Both the position numbers and the translations under genes were made by a program. The notes below the pieces were generated by a model that saw only the letters and a program-made list of their open reading frames with translations, was not told the DNA's origin and did no database searches. Below are positions 1 to 8,190 of a stretch of 64,000 nucleotides of DNA, piece after piece (positions within the stretch are counted from its first letter, which is position 1; every line of letters starts with the position of its first letter). This stretch comes from SABI01 sp963663665 (GTDB taxonomy: Bacteria > Spirochaetota > Spirochaetia > Sphaerochaetales > Sphaerochaetaceae). The stretch lies in NCBI GenBank assembly GCA_963663665.2, contig CAXXKP010000001.1:930001-994000 (forward strand), written 5' to 3'.

Positions 1-1515
1 TGCTCCTCCTGGTACGTTGTTGGTATAAACGGCTTTGCCAATAATATCTACATTCTGGTAATTATAAGGGCCAGCTGCATGTGTGCATGCTCGTTGTAAT
101 ACCGGGGCTCCAAGCGATGCATATGCTCCTGTATCTGCTATAATAGTAGCTTTAAGAGCAAGAAGTTTTCCTTTCTCATCACACGCTGATGTAAAGTCCA
201 TCTCCATTGCATGCCTTTTTGGATGAATATTGATACTTTCTTGGCGTGATAATTTAACTTTCACCGGCATTTTAGTATACCATGCCATGAGGGCCGCATG
301 GTGTTGAACACTCATGTCTTCCTTTCCACCAAAACCTCCACCAACTAATTTTGCTTGGCAGTTTACTCTTTTCTTATCTAGATTCAACATATTCGCTATT
401 TCACGTTGTTCATCAAATATAGATTGACTTGAGGTGTACAAGAGAAGATTGTCATCATCATCAATAAGAGCGATTGCAGATTCTGGCTCCATAAATGCGT
501 GCTCTGTAAAAGGGGTAGAGTAGTGTTGAGTTACTACATGGGCTGCATGCTTAATTGCTTCATCTACATTCCCTCTCTTAAGAACTTCAGTTGTTAATAC
601 ATTCCCGGATGAATGAATTTTAGGGGAATCATCCTTCATTGCTTCTATAGTAGAAGTGATAGGAGTGAGCTCTGTGTAATCAACCTCTATGAGATTAAGA
701 ACTTCCTCAAGTGCTTCTTGTGTGCGTGTTGCAACAAGAACAATGGCATCACCTATATAGCGTGTTGTTTTTCCAACAGGAATGAGAACATCCCAGTCTT
801 GCACAATATGTCCTATTTTATTATGAGGAACATCTTCACTTGTTAGTATTTTTACCGTTTCTGGATGCGCAATTGCCTTTGAGATGTCAATAGAATTGAT
901 AATTGCTCTAGGATATTTTGATCTAAGAGCTTTTGCATAAATCATTCCATCGATTCTCACATCATCAACATATATTCCACTTCCCAATGCTTTTTCAATT
1001 GCGTCAACTCGTATAAATCTTTCGCTTAATACACCACTTTGATTCTCGTTAGGGATCTTCAAATTCTCTCTAAAGAATAGAGCAGCTTTTAATATCGCAC
1101 TTTCAATTTTGGCGTATCCTGTACAGCGACAGATATTTCCTCGTAAAGCTTTCTTGATCTCAGGTAAGGTGGGGTTGTCATTAACATCAAGGAGTGCCTT
1201 TGCAGACATTATCATTCCAGGTGTACAAAATCCACACTGCACTGCTCCCTCTTCAGCAAAACAATAGCCATAAACATCAGCTTCTCTTTTGCTCAAACCT
1301 TCAATCGTAATAATATGTTTGTTAACAAGTTTTTCTAATGGGATTAAGCATGATTTAGTTGATTTTCCATCAATAATAACAGTACACGTTCCACAAGCGC
1401 CTTCGCTACATCCATCCTTGGTTCCTGTTAGATTAAGGTCTTCACGTAGGAAATGAAGTAATTTTTTATCACTAGCTGTAGTAATTTTTTTTCCATTAAC
1501 GAAAAAGGTATGCAA
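1..1515 (-). CDS. Xanthine dehydrogenase/aldehyde oxidoreductase-type molybdenum hydroxylase, FeS-Mo fusion (3' end outside window)
   Basis: Reading from a TTG at 1515, 505 codons stay open to the window edge, so the C-terminal part is missing. The TTG is chosen because a strong GAGGAGG lies 7 nt upstream. Residues 1-80 are a plant-type [2Fe-2S] domain (C36, C41, C44, C56). Residues 86-160 are the second [2Fe-2S] domain (QCGFCTPG at 93-100 and ICRCTGY with C129/C131). From about 165 the molybdenum-binding hydroxylase domain begins, with GGGFGGKE at 392-399. No FAD domain lies between them, as in Desulfovibrio Mop and E. coli XdhD. Such enzymes hydroxylate purines or aldehydes at a molybdopterin centre. 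The purine-type transporter just upstream on the same strand favours xanthine/hypoxanthine as substrate, which is an inference. Family certain; substrate not. Confidence 0.9.
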   Translation of the reverse strand, partial: MHTFFVNGKKITTASDKKLLHFLREDLNLTGTKDGCSEGACGTCTVIIDGKSTKSCLIPLEKLVNKHIITIEGLSKREADVYGYCFAEEGAVQCGFCTPGMIMSAKALLDVNDNPTLPEIKKALRGNICRCTGYAKIESAILKAALFFRENLKIPNENQSGVLSERFIRVDAIEKALGSGIYVDDVRIDGMIYAKALRSKYPRAIINSIDISKAIAHPETVKILTSEDVPHNKIGHIVQDWDVLIPVGKTTRYIGDAIVLVATRTQEALEEVLNLIEVDYTELTPITSTIEAMKDDSPKIHSSGNVLTTEVLKRGNVDEAIKHAAHVVTQHYSTPFTEHAFMEPESAIALIDDDDNLLLYTSSQSIFDEQREIANMLNLDKKRVNCQAKLVGGGFGGKEDMSVQHHAALMAWYTKMPVKVKLSRQESINIHPKRHAMEMDFTSACDEKGKLLALKATIIADTGAYASLGAPVLQRACTHAAGPYNYQNVDIIGKAVYTNNVPGGA

Positions 1516-1536
1516 AAGGTGGCCTCCTCTTATTCT

Positions 1537-1568
1537 GTTCTCCTAAATGAACGTATGAAAAGGAGAAC
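1537..1568 (-). promoter_or_regulatory. Leader hairpin just upstream of the TTG start
   Basis: GTTCTCCT (1537-1544) and AGGAGAAC (1561-1568) form an 8-bp stem, 8 nt before the Shine-Dalgarno GAGGAGG at 1529-1523. The minus-strand copy of CTCCT in this stem could pair instead with the AGGAG of the Shine-Dalgarno, so two exclusive folds are possible. A second stem, TTGCATC/GATGCAA, lies further upstream in the same leader. Whether it regulates is not shown by sequence alone. Confidence 0.4.
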
Positions 1569-1660
1569 TGTCGACACAACGAATAGGTGAATAGCCGCTT
1601 AGTATTTGCATCATTCTAAATGGAAAAAGATGCAACTGACTGTGTACTATATCTAGTTCA

Positions 1661-1688
1661 ATTTTACCTTACATGGCTAATTTGTCAA
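1661..1688 (-). promoter_or_regulatory. Promoter of the molybdenum hydroxylase gene
   Basis: On the minus strand a perfect -35 TTGACA (1688-1683) stands 16 bases from TAAAAT (1666-1661). Transcription would start near 1655, giving a leader of about 140 nt. The gene therefore has its own promoter behind the terminator of the transporter operon. Confidence 0.65.
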
Positions 1689-1750
1689 TCCTTTTGAGGA
1701 TAAAGTGTTGCATTCTGGTGCATCAATTGTATTATTGAAATCATCAGGGA

Positions 1751-1789
1751 AATAAAAAAACCACCAATAAAAATAAGAATTGGTGGTTT
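1751..1789 (-). terminator. Rho-independent terminator of the BMP transporter operon
   Basis: AAACCACCAAT (1758-1768) and ATTGGTGGTTT (1779-1789) form an 11-bp stem with a 10-nt loop. On the minus strand it is followed by a run of seven T, shortly after the stop codon of the last permease gene. Confidence 0.9.
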
Positions 1790-1810
1790 AAAAACATAGC
1801 AATAAAAATT

Positions 1811-2755
1811 TTACGTTCTTATTTCTCTATTGAAAGGTTTTCCTAAGGCAGAGGGACCTACTTTTTGGGTTTTTCTTGAGAATGCAAGAACGATTATTAC
1901 AAGAACATATGGGAGCATTACGAGGAATTCATATGGAAAGTCGATCCCCAATCCTTGAATAGCTAATTGCAAAGCTTGAGCGAGTGTAAAGAGAAGAGCT
2001 CCACCCATAATCTTAACAGGATGCCATTGTCCAAAGTAGACAAGAGCAACTGCAATGAAGCCTCTTCCGGCAATGATTTCATCACTGAACATCTTTGCTT
2101 GGCACAATGAAAGATATGCCCCAGCAAGCCCTGCGAGTGCTCCTCCAACCATAAGAGCTTGGAATCTCACTTTATTAACTTGGATGCCTATTGAGTCGGC
2201 AGCTCTTGGGTAAGTTCCTACAGCTCGAACTTTTAAGCCCCAAGGGGTTTTAAATAAAACATACCAGGCAATTGGAACGAGTAAAAATGCTACATATACT
2301 AGTGGGTTGTGGTCAAAGAATAGAACGCCTAAAACGGGAATCTTTGACAATAATGGGATTGGGGCTTTGTTTATTCCCGGAATACTCTGTGTTCCGCCAA
2401 CAAAATGTCTAAAGAGAGTTCCAGCAGTCCCTACACCAAACATTTGCATTCCAATTCCAGCAATCCCTTGGGGAGCTCTAAATGTAACTACAACAACACC
2501 AAAAAAGAGGCCAAGGAGTGCTCCTACTACAGTTGCAAGTAACAATCCTAGGTAATTATAAATACCAGGTACATAGCTTCCTTGTCCCACAAGGTAGGGG
2601 ACAAGCATCCCTAAGAAGGCTCCAACTGCCATCATTCCTTCACATCCAAGATTAAAGATTCCAGCTCGTTGGTTAAACATCTCACCAAGTGATGCAATGA
2701 GGAGCGCGACTGAGAAGGGAATTCCTAATGATAAAATATTTATTACAAAATTCAT
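1811..2755 (-). CDS. BMP-type (nucleoside) ABC transporter permease, second subunit
   Basis: This 314-residue, strongly hydrophobic protein of the BPD_transp_2 family resembles NupQ (YufQ) of Bacillus subtilis. The glycine-rich stretch around residues 30-50 (GEMFNQRAGIFNLGCEGMM) is typical of the family, and about eight membrane segments can be drawn. It would form the inner-membrane channel together with the preceding permease. Its ATG overlaps the stop of that gene by four bases (ATGA), which indicates translational coupling. It is the last gene of the operon and a terminator follows. Family is clear; the transported nucleoside or other ligand is inferred only from homologues. Confidence 0.92.
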   Translation of the reverse strand: MNFVINILSLGIPFSVALLIASLGEMFNQRAGIFNLGCEGMMAVGAFLGMLVPYLVGQGSYVPGIYNYLGLLLATVVGALLGLFFGVVVVTFRAPQGIAGIGMQMFGVGTAGTLFRHFVGGTQSIPGINKAPIPLLSKIPVLGVLFFDHNPLVYVAFLLVPIAWYVLFKTPWGLKVRAVGTYPRAADSIGIQVNKVRFQALMVGGALAGLAGAYLSLCQAKMFSDEIIAGRGFIAVALVYFGQWHPVKIMGGALLFTLAQALQLAIQGLGIDFPYEFLVMLPYVLVIIVLAFSRKTQKVGPSALGKPFNREIRT

Positions 2756-3861
2756 GCTTTCACCTCCTGTGTGTCATTCTCTGTATTCTTGCTAAATAAT
2801 CGACTCTCTACTCTCTGCATGAGATAAGGATTAGAGAGAATCATTTTGGTAGCAACAATGACTAGGATGATGATTCCTTGAAGAACTTGTACCATATTAG
2901 CAGGAACGCCTACCAACCGCTGGGTCATATCTGCACCATAAATTAATAATCCGAAGAAAAATGCCGCTGGAATGATTCCTGCTGGATGCAAGCCTCCAAA
3001 AAGGGCTACTACGATACCACTAAAACCATATCCACTCGTAACGCCTTCTATTGCTCTCCTGTGGACTCCAGCTATTTCAATAGAACCTGCCATTCCAGCA
3101 AATGCTCCACTAAGCATCATTGCAATAATCAGGTACTTAGGAACATTAATCCCTCCATAGCGAGCCGCTCGTGCACTTGCTCCAGCAGCTCTGAGTTTAA
3201 ATCCTATCGAAGTTTTCCATAATAGTAAGTAAATAAGAATTGCGAGTCCTAGGGCTATGAAGAGACCTGTATGAATACGAGTCCCTTTGATAAATCGTGT
3301 TAAATCTAAATTTTTTGTTAATCTCATTGATTGAGGAGTGCCACTACCCATAGTGAGCTCAGCTGGGTCTAACATTGGTCCGCGAAGGAAGAATGTATAG
3401 AGTTGGGCTGCTATATAGTTAAGCATTACAGTAGAGAGGAGTTCACTCACCTCAAGTTTTGCTTTCAGAAAACCTGGGATAAAGCCCCAAAGGGCACCTC
3501 CTACAGCTCCTGCAAGGATTGCAAAAGGTATAAGGACATATGAAGGAAGATTTGGAAACAACAAGGCAATAGCAGTTGTTGATAAAATTCCCATTGCCAT
3601 CTGTCCTTCAGCACCAATATTGATGATTCCACTTCTGTATGCTACGGTGATACCAAGGGCAATAATTGAAAGGGGTACCATACGAAGAAGCACTTCAGTA
3701 ATACCTATCTTGTTCTTTAGAGGTTCTGTTAATACTACTAAGTATGTCTTAAAAACATCAGCTCCGATTGCTAAGAGGATAATTGCCCCAAGCAAGACTG
3801 CTGTGATAATAGCAAGAATGATTACCCCAATTTTATATACGGTTTTAAATCTCTTCGTCAT
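2752..3861 (-). CDS. BMP-type (nucleoside) ABC transporter permease, first subunit
   Basis: A 369-residue integral membrane protein like NupP (YufP). An N-terminal membrane segment (residues about 10-33) is followed by the family core, with the conserved YRSGIINIGAEGQMAMG block near residues 75-92 and a cluster of alanine/glycine-rich helices. It pairs with the following permease. Its start lies 17 bases inside the end of the ATPase gene, and its own stop overlaps the next gene by four bases, so ATPase and both permeases are made as a coupled unit. The order receptor, ATPase, permease, permease is the usual one for this transporter class. Confidence 0.92.
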   Translation of the reverse strand: MTKRFKTVYKIGVIILAIITAVLLGAIILLAIGADVFKTYLVVLTEPLKNKIGITEVLLRMVPLSIIALGITVAYRSGIINIGAEGQMAMGILSTTAIALLFPNLPSYVLIPFAILAGAVGGALWGFIPGFLKAKLEVSELLSTVMLNYIAAQLYTFFLRGPMLDPAELTMGSGTPQSMRLTKNLDLTRFIKGTRIHTGLFIALGLAILIYLLLWKTSIGFKLRAAGASARAARYGGINVPKYLIIAMMLSGAFAGMAGSIEIAGVHRRAIEGVTSGYGFSGIVVALFGGLHPAGIIPAAFFFGLLIYGADMTQRLVGVPANMVQVLQGIIILVIVATKMILSNPYLMQRVESRLFSKNTENDTQEVKA

Positions 3862-5383
3862 CTTTAACTCCTGCCATGAGAATTCCTAAGCGTCTTCTAC
3901 TTGCTTCACTTGCGGGAATTACTTTTTGAATTTTCCCTTTAAAAATTACAGCAACTTGATCTGATAGGTTAGTAATTTCCTCTAATTCTTCACTAATGAG
4001 GAGTATTCCTACCCCTTCATTTCTTTTTTGTAGAAGTTGTTTATGTATAAATTCTGCAGCGCCCATATCGAGGCCACGAGTTGGATATACAGCAACAAGA
4101 AATTTAGGATTTCTTGATATCTCGCGCGCTAAAATAACTTTCTGAATATTTCCACCTGATAAGCTGCCTGCTGCAATATCTATATTAGGGCTACGAATAT
4201 CGAATTGTTCTCTTAGATCTGTTGCATTCTTTTCAATTGTAGAATTTCTTAAGAAGGTATGATTGCTAAATTCTTCTGTCTCAATATCTTTGAGAATTAG
4301 ATTCTCTTTTATTGAGAATGATGGGACGATCCCTTCTGTGTTTCTTTCCTCAGGGACATAACCCATCCCTGCCTTGATCACTTGTCGTGGATTAAAGTTT
4401 GCTATATCGATTCCATCAAAAAGGATTTCTCCACTTTCAACTTTTCTCAGTCCATTTATTACTTCAGCAAGTTCCTTTTGGCCATTACCCGAAACACCAG
4501 CTAATCCTACGATTTCTCCCTTGCAGATATAAAGCGAGAAATCTTCAAGTGCTAAAAACCCTCTGTCACTTTTTACATTAATATTCTTAATCTGGAGCAT
4601 AGGACCTAGGGTACAAGCTGGAGCATCATTTTGAGGGAGGTTTACTTCGTGACCAGTCATTAACGCTGCAATGTCGCTAGAAGAGTGATCTATTGTATTA
4701 CCTTGAAAAACTACTTTACCATGACGAAGTATTGCTACCTTTGATGAGAGGTCTTTTACTTCCTGTAGTTTATGAGAAATGAAGATGATAGATAATTCAT
4801 TACTCATCCTTTTAAGTAACACTATAAGTTCATCTGTTTCTTGAGGAGTGAGTGCACTGGTGGGTTCATCTAAGATGAGGAATCTTGCACCAAGACAAAG
4901 TGTTTTTACAAGTTCAACACGTTGCTGTTCTCCAACAGACAATTGCCATATCAAGGCATCAGGGTCAACTTTAAGGCCATACTTTTTTGAAACTTCCTCT
5001 ATTCTATTTTTCACCATCTGAAGGTTTAATTTTATAGGATTCCAAGCTTGTTTATACCCTAGAGCAATATTTTCTAATACACTCATATTCGGCACAAGCA
5101 TGTACTGTTGGTGAACCATCCCAATTCCATGAGCAAAAGCATCATTAGGACTTCTAAAATTAACAGGTTCGTCATTGATAAATATAGTACCGTTATCTGG
5201 GTGGTAAAGACCCATCAAGATATTCATGAGAGTTGTTTTACCGGCTCCATTTTCTCCGACGAGCGCTAAAACCTCTCCCTTCCCAATTTCCAGCGAAATG
5301 TCATCACATGCAAGGACTCCAGGGAATCTCTTGGTAATGTGTTCTAATCGCAGTTTCTCAATTGTCTTAGTAGTCAATTCCAT
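3845..5383 (-). CDS. BMP-type (nucleoside) ABC transporter ATPase, double ABC domain
   Basis: This 512-residue protein holds two ABC domains, as in NupO (YufO) and RbsA-like ATPases. The first has Walker A GENGAGKTT (about residue 43), the signature SVGEQQRVEL and Walker B FLILDEPTSAL. The second has the customary altered Walker A (GVSGNGQKE) and signature SGGNIQKVILARE. It would energise uptake through the two permeases downstream. A 97-nt gap holding an attenuating terminator separates it from the receptor gene, which should make receptor more abundant than ATPase. Confidence 0.95.
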   Translation of the reverse strand: MELTTKTIEKLRLEHITKRFPGVLACDDISLEIGKGEVLALVGENGAGKTTLMNILMGLYHPDNGTIFINDEPVNFRSPNDAFAHGIGMVHQQYMLVPNMSVLENIALGYKQAWNPIKLNLQMVKNRIEEVSKKYGLKVDPDALIWQLSVGEQQRVELVKTLCLGARFLILDEPTSALTPQETDELIVLLKRMSNELSIIFISHKLQEVKDLSSKVAILRHGKVVFQGNTIDHSSSDIAALMTGHEVNLPQNDAPACTLGPMLQIKNINVKSDRGFLALEDFSLYICKGEIVGLAGVSGNGQKELAEVINGLRKVESGEILFDGIDIANFNPRQVIKAGMGYVPEERNTEGIVPSFSIKENLILKDIETEEFSNHTFLRNSTIEKNATDLREQFDIRSPNIDIAAGSLSGGNIQKVILAREISRNPKFLVAVYPTRGLDMGAAEFIHKQLLQKRNEGVGILLISEELEEITNLSDQVAVIFKGKIQKVIPASEASRRRLGILMAGVKDDEEI

Positions 5384-5411
5384 GAGACATCTCCAATACG
5401 TATGGCGTTTA

Positions 5412-5451
5412 CAAAAAATCCTGCATGAAGATGTTTTTTCAACATGCAGGA
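5412..5451 (-). terminator. Intercistronic attenuating terminator between receptor and ATPase genes
   Basis: TCCTGCATG (5419-5427) and CATGCAGGA (5443-5451) form a 9-bp stem, followed on the minus strand by six T (5418-5413). It lies between two genes of one operon, so partial termination with excess receptor mRNA is the likely role. Confidence 0.8.
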
Positions 5452-5480
5452 CTCAATTATTTCATTAAATCACTAATTCC

Positions 5481-6509
5481 TTAGTTATACTTAACATCAC
5501 TCCAAGAGGCTACGCTTGGATGTGCTGCTTGGCTTTTGAAATTTGCAAGAGCATCATTAACTTCTTTTTCGATATCGCTTGTAATCATTGATTTTGTTGC
5601 GTCATTGAATTTAAAGATAAACCCATCATTATTGAAGTTCATTGGAATATTTTTTCCACCAAGAACACCTTGGCTAACGTTGTCAACGAGTGTTTTGATT
5701 ACAGCCGCATAGTTATACGATGAAGCTGAGAGGACTTTATATCCTTCTGGTATTCCGATTTGTGCTAAATCTTGTCCTACCCACCAAATGTCATCATTTG
5801 GATAATCTGCAACAGCTCTGAGTGCTCCAAGAGCTTGTTGACTTGAACCTGTTAATACATCGGCACCGCTAAGAATTTGTGATTGAGCAACTTCAGTTGC
5901 TTTTACAAAGTCTGAGAAGCTACCAGTGTGAGCTACAAGAACTTTTGCACTTGGGTTAGATTTCTTTACTCCTAATACGAATCCACGGTTATAACGAGCA
6001 GCATCACCACCATCAACTGGGCCTACTAAGCCAACAATATTTGTTTTTGTGATTTTTCCAGCAATAAGACCGTTGAGGTATCCTGTCTCTTCACTTTGAG
6101 GCATATAGGAGAATACGTTTGGTCCAACGATTTCACTACTTGTTCCAAAAGCAAAAGAGATTTCTGGGTATTCGGCTGCCATTTCAGTAATCAAGTTTTT
6201 GTATTGTGCCCCGTGAGCAATGATAATGTCATATCCTTGGCCAGCATATTGAAGAACAGCAGATCCCGCATCAACTGGTTTCATTTTTTCTGAATAGGAA
6301 TATTCAAAAGTTCCAGGATTTTGGGATTGAGCAAGTAAAATACCATCATGCATCGCTTGACACCACCCTTTGTCATCGATGGTATTCTCAATAATCAATG
6401 CAACTTTAATGAGATCATTTCCTTTGGTCTCTTTCTCGGCGGCTCCAGAAGCGAATGCCATTGACATCACTATTGAGAGCAGTAACACAGCAATAAGAAT
6501 TTTCTTCAT
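5481..6509 (-). CDS. BMP-family substrate-binding protein (PnrA/TmpC-like)
   Basis: A 342-residue secreted receptor. Residues 1-21 form a signal peptide ending ...SMAFASGAAEK. No lipobox cysteine is visible, unlike Treponema TmpC/PnrA, so the protein may be periplasmic and soluble. The mature part matches the BMP (Med) family, with VALIIENTIDDKGWCQA at the start of lobe 1 and a YDIIIAHGAQY segment. PnrA binds purine nucleosides and NupN guanosine, while other members bind riboflavin or autoinducers, so purine nucleoside is the best guess given the neighbouring hydroxylase. Start supported by AAAGGAG about 8 nt upstream. Confidence 0.92.
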   Translation of the reverse strand: MKKILIAVLLLSIVMSMAFASGAAEKETKGNDLIKVALIIENTIDDKGWCQAMHDGILLAQSQNPGTFEYSYSEKMKPVDAGSAVLQYAGQGYDIIIAHGAQYKNLITEMAAEYPEISFAFGTSSEIVGPNVFSYMPQSEETGYLNGLIAGKITKTNIVGLVGPVDGGDAARYNRGFVLGVKKSNPSAKVLVAHTGSFSDFVKATEVAQSQILSGADVLTGSSQQALGALRAVADYPNDDIWWVGQDLAQIGIPEGYKVLSASSYNYAAVIKTLVDNVSQGVLGGKNIPMNFNNDGFIFKFNDATKSMITSDIEKEVNDALANFKSQAAHPSVASWSDVKYN

Positions 6510-6536
6510 CCTTACGTCTCCTTTGTTTCTGATTTT

Positions 6537-6607
6537 GTGAGAGATTACATGAATCTACAGTTCTCACTTTTGCACGTAGTATAAACAGTTGTATGCAATC
6601 TAGTAAA
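6537..6607 (-). promoter_or_regulatory. Probable promoter and hairpin leader of the BMP operon
   Basis: A weak promoter reads TTTACT (6607-6602), 18 bases, TATACT (6583-6578). Just after the predicted start is a bulged hairpin: GTGAGA/TCTCAC (6542-6537 with 6567-6562) enclosing AGATT/AATCT with a 5-nt loop. It does not have the three-way junction of a purine riboswitch. Its function is unknown. Confidence 0.4.
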
Positions 6608-6761
6608 GTTAGTCCTTCATAGAAAATAGGTTGTGTATTGTCACTCACCTATTAAGAAAAATTAGCTTTAGATAAATATAATTGTCTATAATCTTAATAT
6701 AAGTAAATTAAACTCTTTAAATGTGATTATATCCTATGAGAAACAAATTGCAACAAAAAAA

Positions 6762-7691
6762 TCAAAAAATATCGATTACACTTCCAGGAGCAAGTAATGT
6801 TGCATTTTTTGCTGAGTACGTAATGGCTTTTGTAACTGAGTCTCGGAGTTTTTCTCCCATATTGAGGTGATAGGCTATCCCCGCAGTAAGAGCATCTCCA
6901 CATCCAATTGTGTTTACAGGTGTGACTTTTTTTACTGGAATTTCCTGAAATCCCTCTTCACTATACATCCAAATTGGGTATTTCCCTCGAGTTATGATTA
7001 CTGCGCAGTGGAAATCATTATAAAGATTTTTCATCTTAGTAATTACCTCCTCTTTTATTTCAGAATTCTCATCACTTTCATTAACTTTTTTATCTGGAAG
7101 GTAAGTGGAGACAAATTCACTCAAATTTGGTTTGATGACATCAGGGGAATATTGAATAGATTGAGTGAGATCTTTGCCTTTAATATCTAAGATTACCCTT
7201 TTATTCATTTCTTTTGCTTCTTTTACAAAATCACTATAGAGAGTGGAAGAGTAGCCTGGGCTCCGAGTACCGCTGATTACAACTGTGGAGCATTCTTTTA
7301 CTATATTTGAATATAGTATGCGAATGTATTGATCGCTTGATGGGTCTACAGCTGGAGCTTCTTCTACAAGCTCTGTCGTTGTACTATGTTCTTTGTTCAC
7401 GATGGTTGTACAAGTTCTAATATCACTTTTTGTTTCAACATAATAGAGGTCAATCCCATCTTTTTTGATGAGTGAGATCATCTCATCCATTCTTTTTCCA
7501 CCAAGGTGAGTGAGATGCATTGTTTTTCCCCCAATCTGGGAAATGATTCTTGCAACATTCATCCCTTTACCCGAAGCATCAAGTCGATGAATTGAACACC
7601 TGTTAACTTCATTCTCTTCAAAGTGATTAAAGACAAGAGTCTTTTGAAAGGTTGGATTAAGGCATACTACTAATATCGGTAAGTTGTTCAT
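6762..7691 (-). CDS. PfkB-family hexose/1-phosphofructokinase-type kinase
   Basis: A 309-residue carbohydrate kinase of the FruK/LacC branch. The N-terminal LNPTFQKTLVF and DASGKGMNVARI (about residues 38-50) correspond to the substrate-binding GGKGINVAR block. NTIGCGDALTAG near residue 250 holds the catalytic aspartate and anion hole. It would phosphorylate fructose-1-phosphate, tagatose-6-phosphate or a similar sugar phosphate with ATP; sequence alone does not fix which. No PTS gene is nearby. The start overlaps the stop of the dCMP deaminase gene (ATGA), with GAGGATG as Shine-Dalgarno, so the two are cotranslated. Confidence 0.85.
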   Translation of the reverse strand: MNNLPILVVCLNPTFQKTLVFNHFEENEVNRCSIHRLDASGKGMNVARIISQIGGKTMHLTHLGGKRMDEMISLIKKDGIDLYYVETKSDIRTCTTIVNKEHSTTTELVEEAPAVDPSSDQYIRILYSNIVKECSTVVISGTRSPGYSSTLYSDFVKEAKEMNKRVILDIKGKDLTQSIQYSPDVIKPNLSEFVSTYLPDKKVNESDENSEIKEEVITKMKNLYNDFHCAVIITRGKYPIWMYSEEGFQEIPVKKVTPVNTIGCGDALTAGIAYHLNMGEKLRDSVTKAITYSAKNATLLAPGSVIDIF

Positions 7692-8179
7692 GTTGCATCC
7701 TCAAAATGAATAGTAATATCGCTTAATGTGATATCAAGTTTTCTTAATCTAATGTTAGCTTGATTGAGCATTCTCTTTGATGCGATGACTATATCGGTAT
7801 CCTTGTATTTATCGCTTAAGTATACGATTTCTTTAATTCCCGATTGAATAATTGCTTTTGCACATTCATTACAAGGGAAGAGAGCTACATAAATTGTACA
7901 TCCACGTAAGTCACGAGAAATACTGTTGAGAATTGCATTGAGTTCAGCATGGCATACATAAGGGTATTTAGTCTCTAGAAATTCTCCCTCTCTTTCCCAA
8001 GGTAACTCATCATCATCACAACCCATGGGAAATCCATTATAGCCAACCCCGACTATCTTCTTTTCTTCGTTGACTATGCATGCGCCAACTTGTGTGTTCG
8101 GGTCTTTACTTCGTTTTGCAGAAAGGAGGGCGATTCCCATAAAATATTCATCCCAGCTTATATAGTTTATTCTTTTCAT
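7688..8179 (-). CDS. Deoxycytidylate (dCMP) deaminase family protein
   Basis: A 163-residue zinc deaminase. The zinc motifs are plain: CHAELNAI (His and catalytic Glu) and PCNECAK (two Cys). The N-terminal SWDEYFMGIALLSAKRSKDP and the insert VGYNGFPMGCDDDELPW are characteristic of ComEB/dCMP deaminases, which turn dCMP into dUMP for dTTP synthesis. Length is normal for the family. AGAGAGGGA overlaps the stop of the esterase gene upstream and serves as Shine-Dalgarno, so the three genes esterase, deaminase and kinase probably form one operon. Confidence 0.92.
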   Translation of the reverse strand: MKRINYISWDEYFMGIALLSAKRSKDPNTQVGACIVNEEKKIVGVGYNGFPMGCDDDELPWEREGEFLETKYPYVCHAELNAILNSISRDLRGCTIYVALFPCNECAKAIIQSGIKEIVYLSDKYKDTDIVIASKRMLNQANIRLRKLDITLSDITIHFEDAT

Positions 8180-8190
8180 TTGTTCCCTCT

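Noticed and set aside
6510..6761. Purine riboswitch before the BMP transporter operon
   Set aside because: Only one bulged hairpin is present; the three-way junction and conserved junction bases of purine riboswitches are absent.
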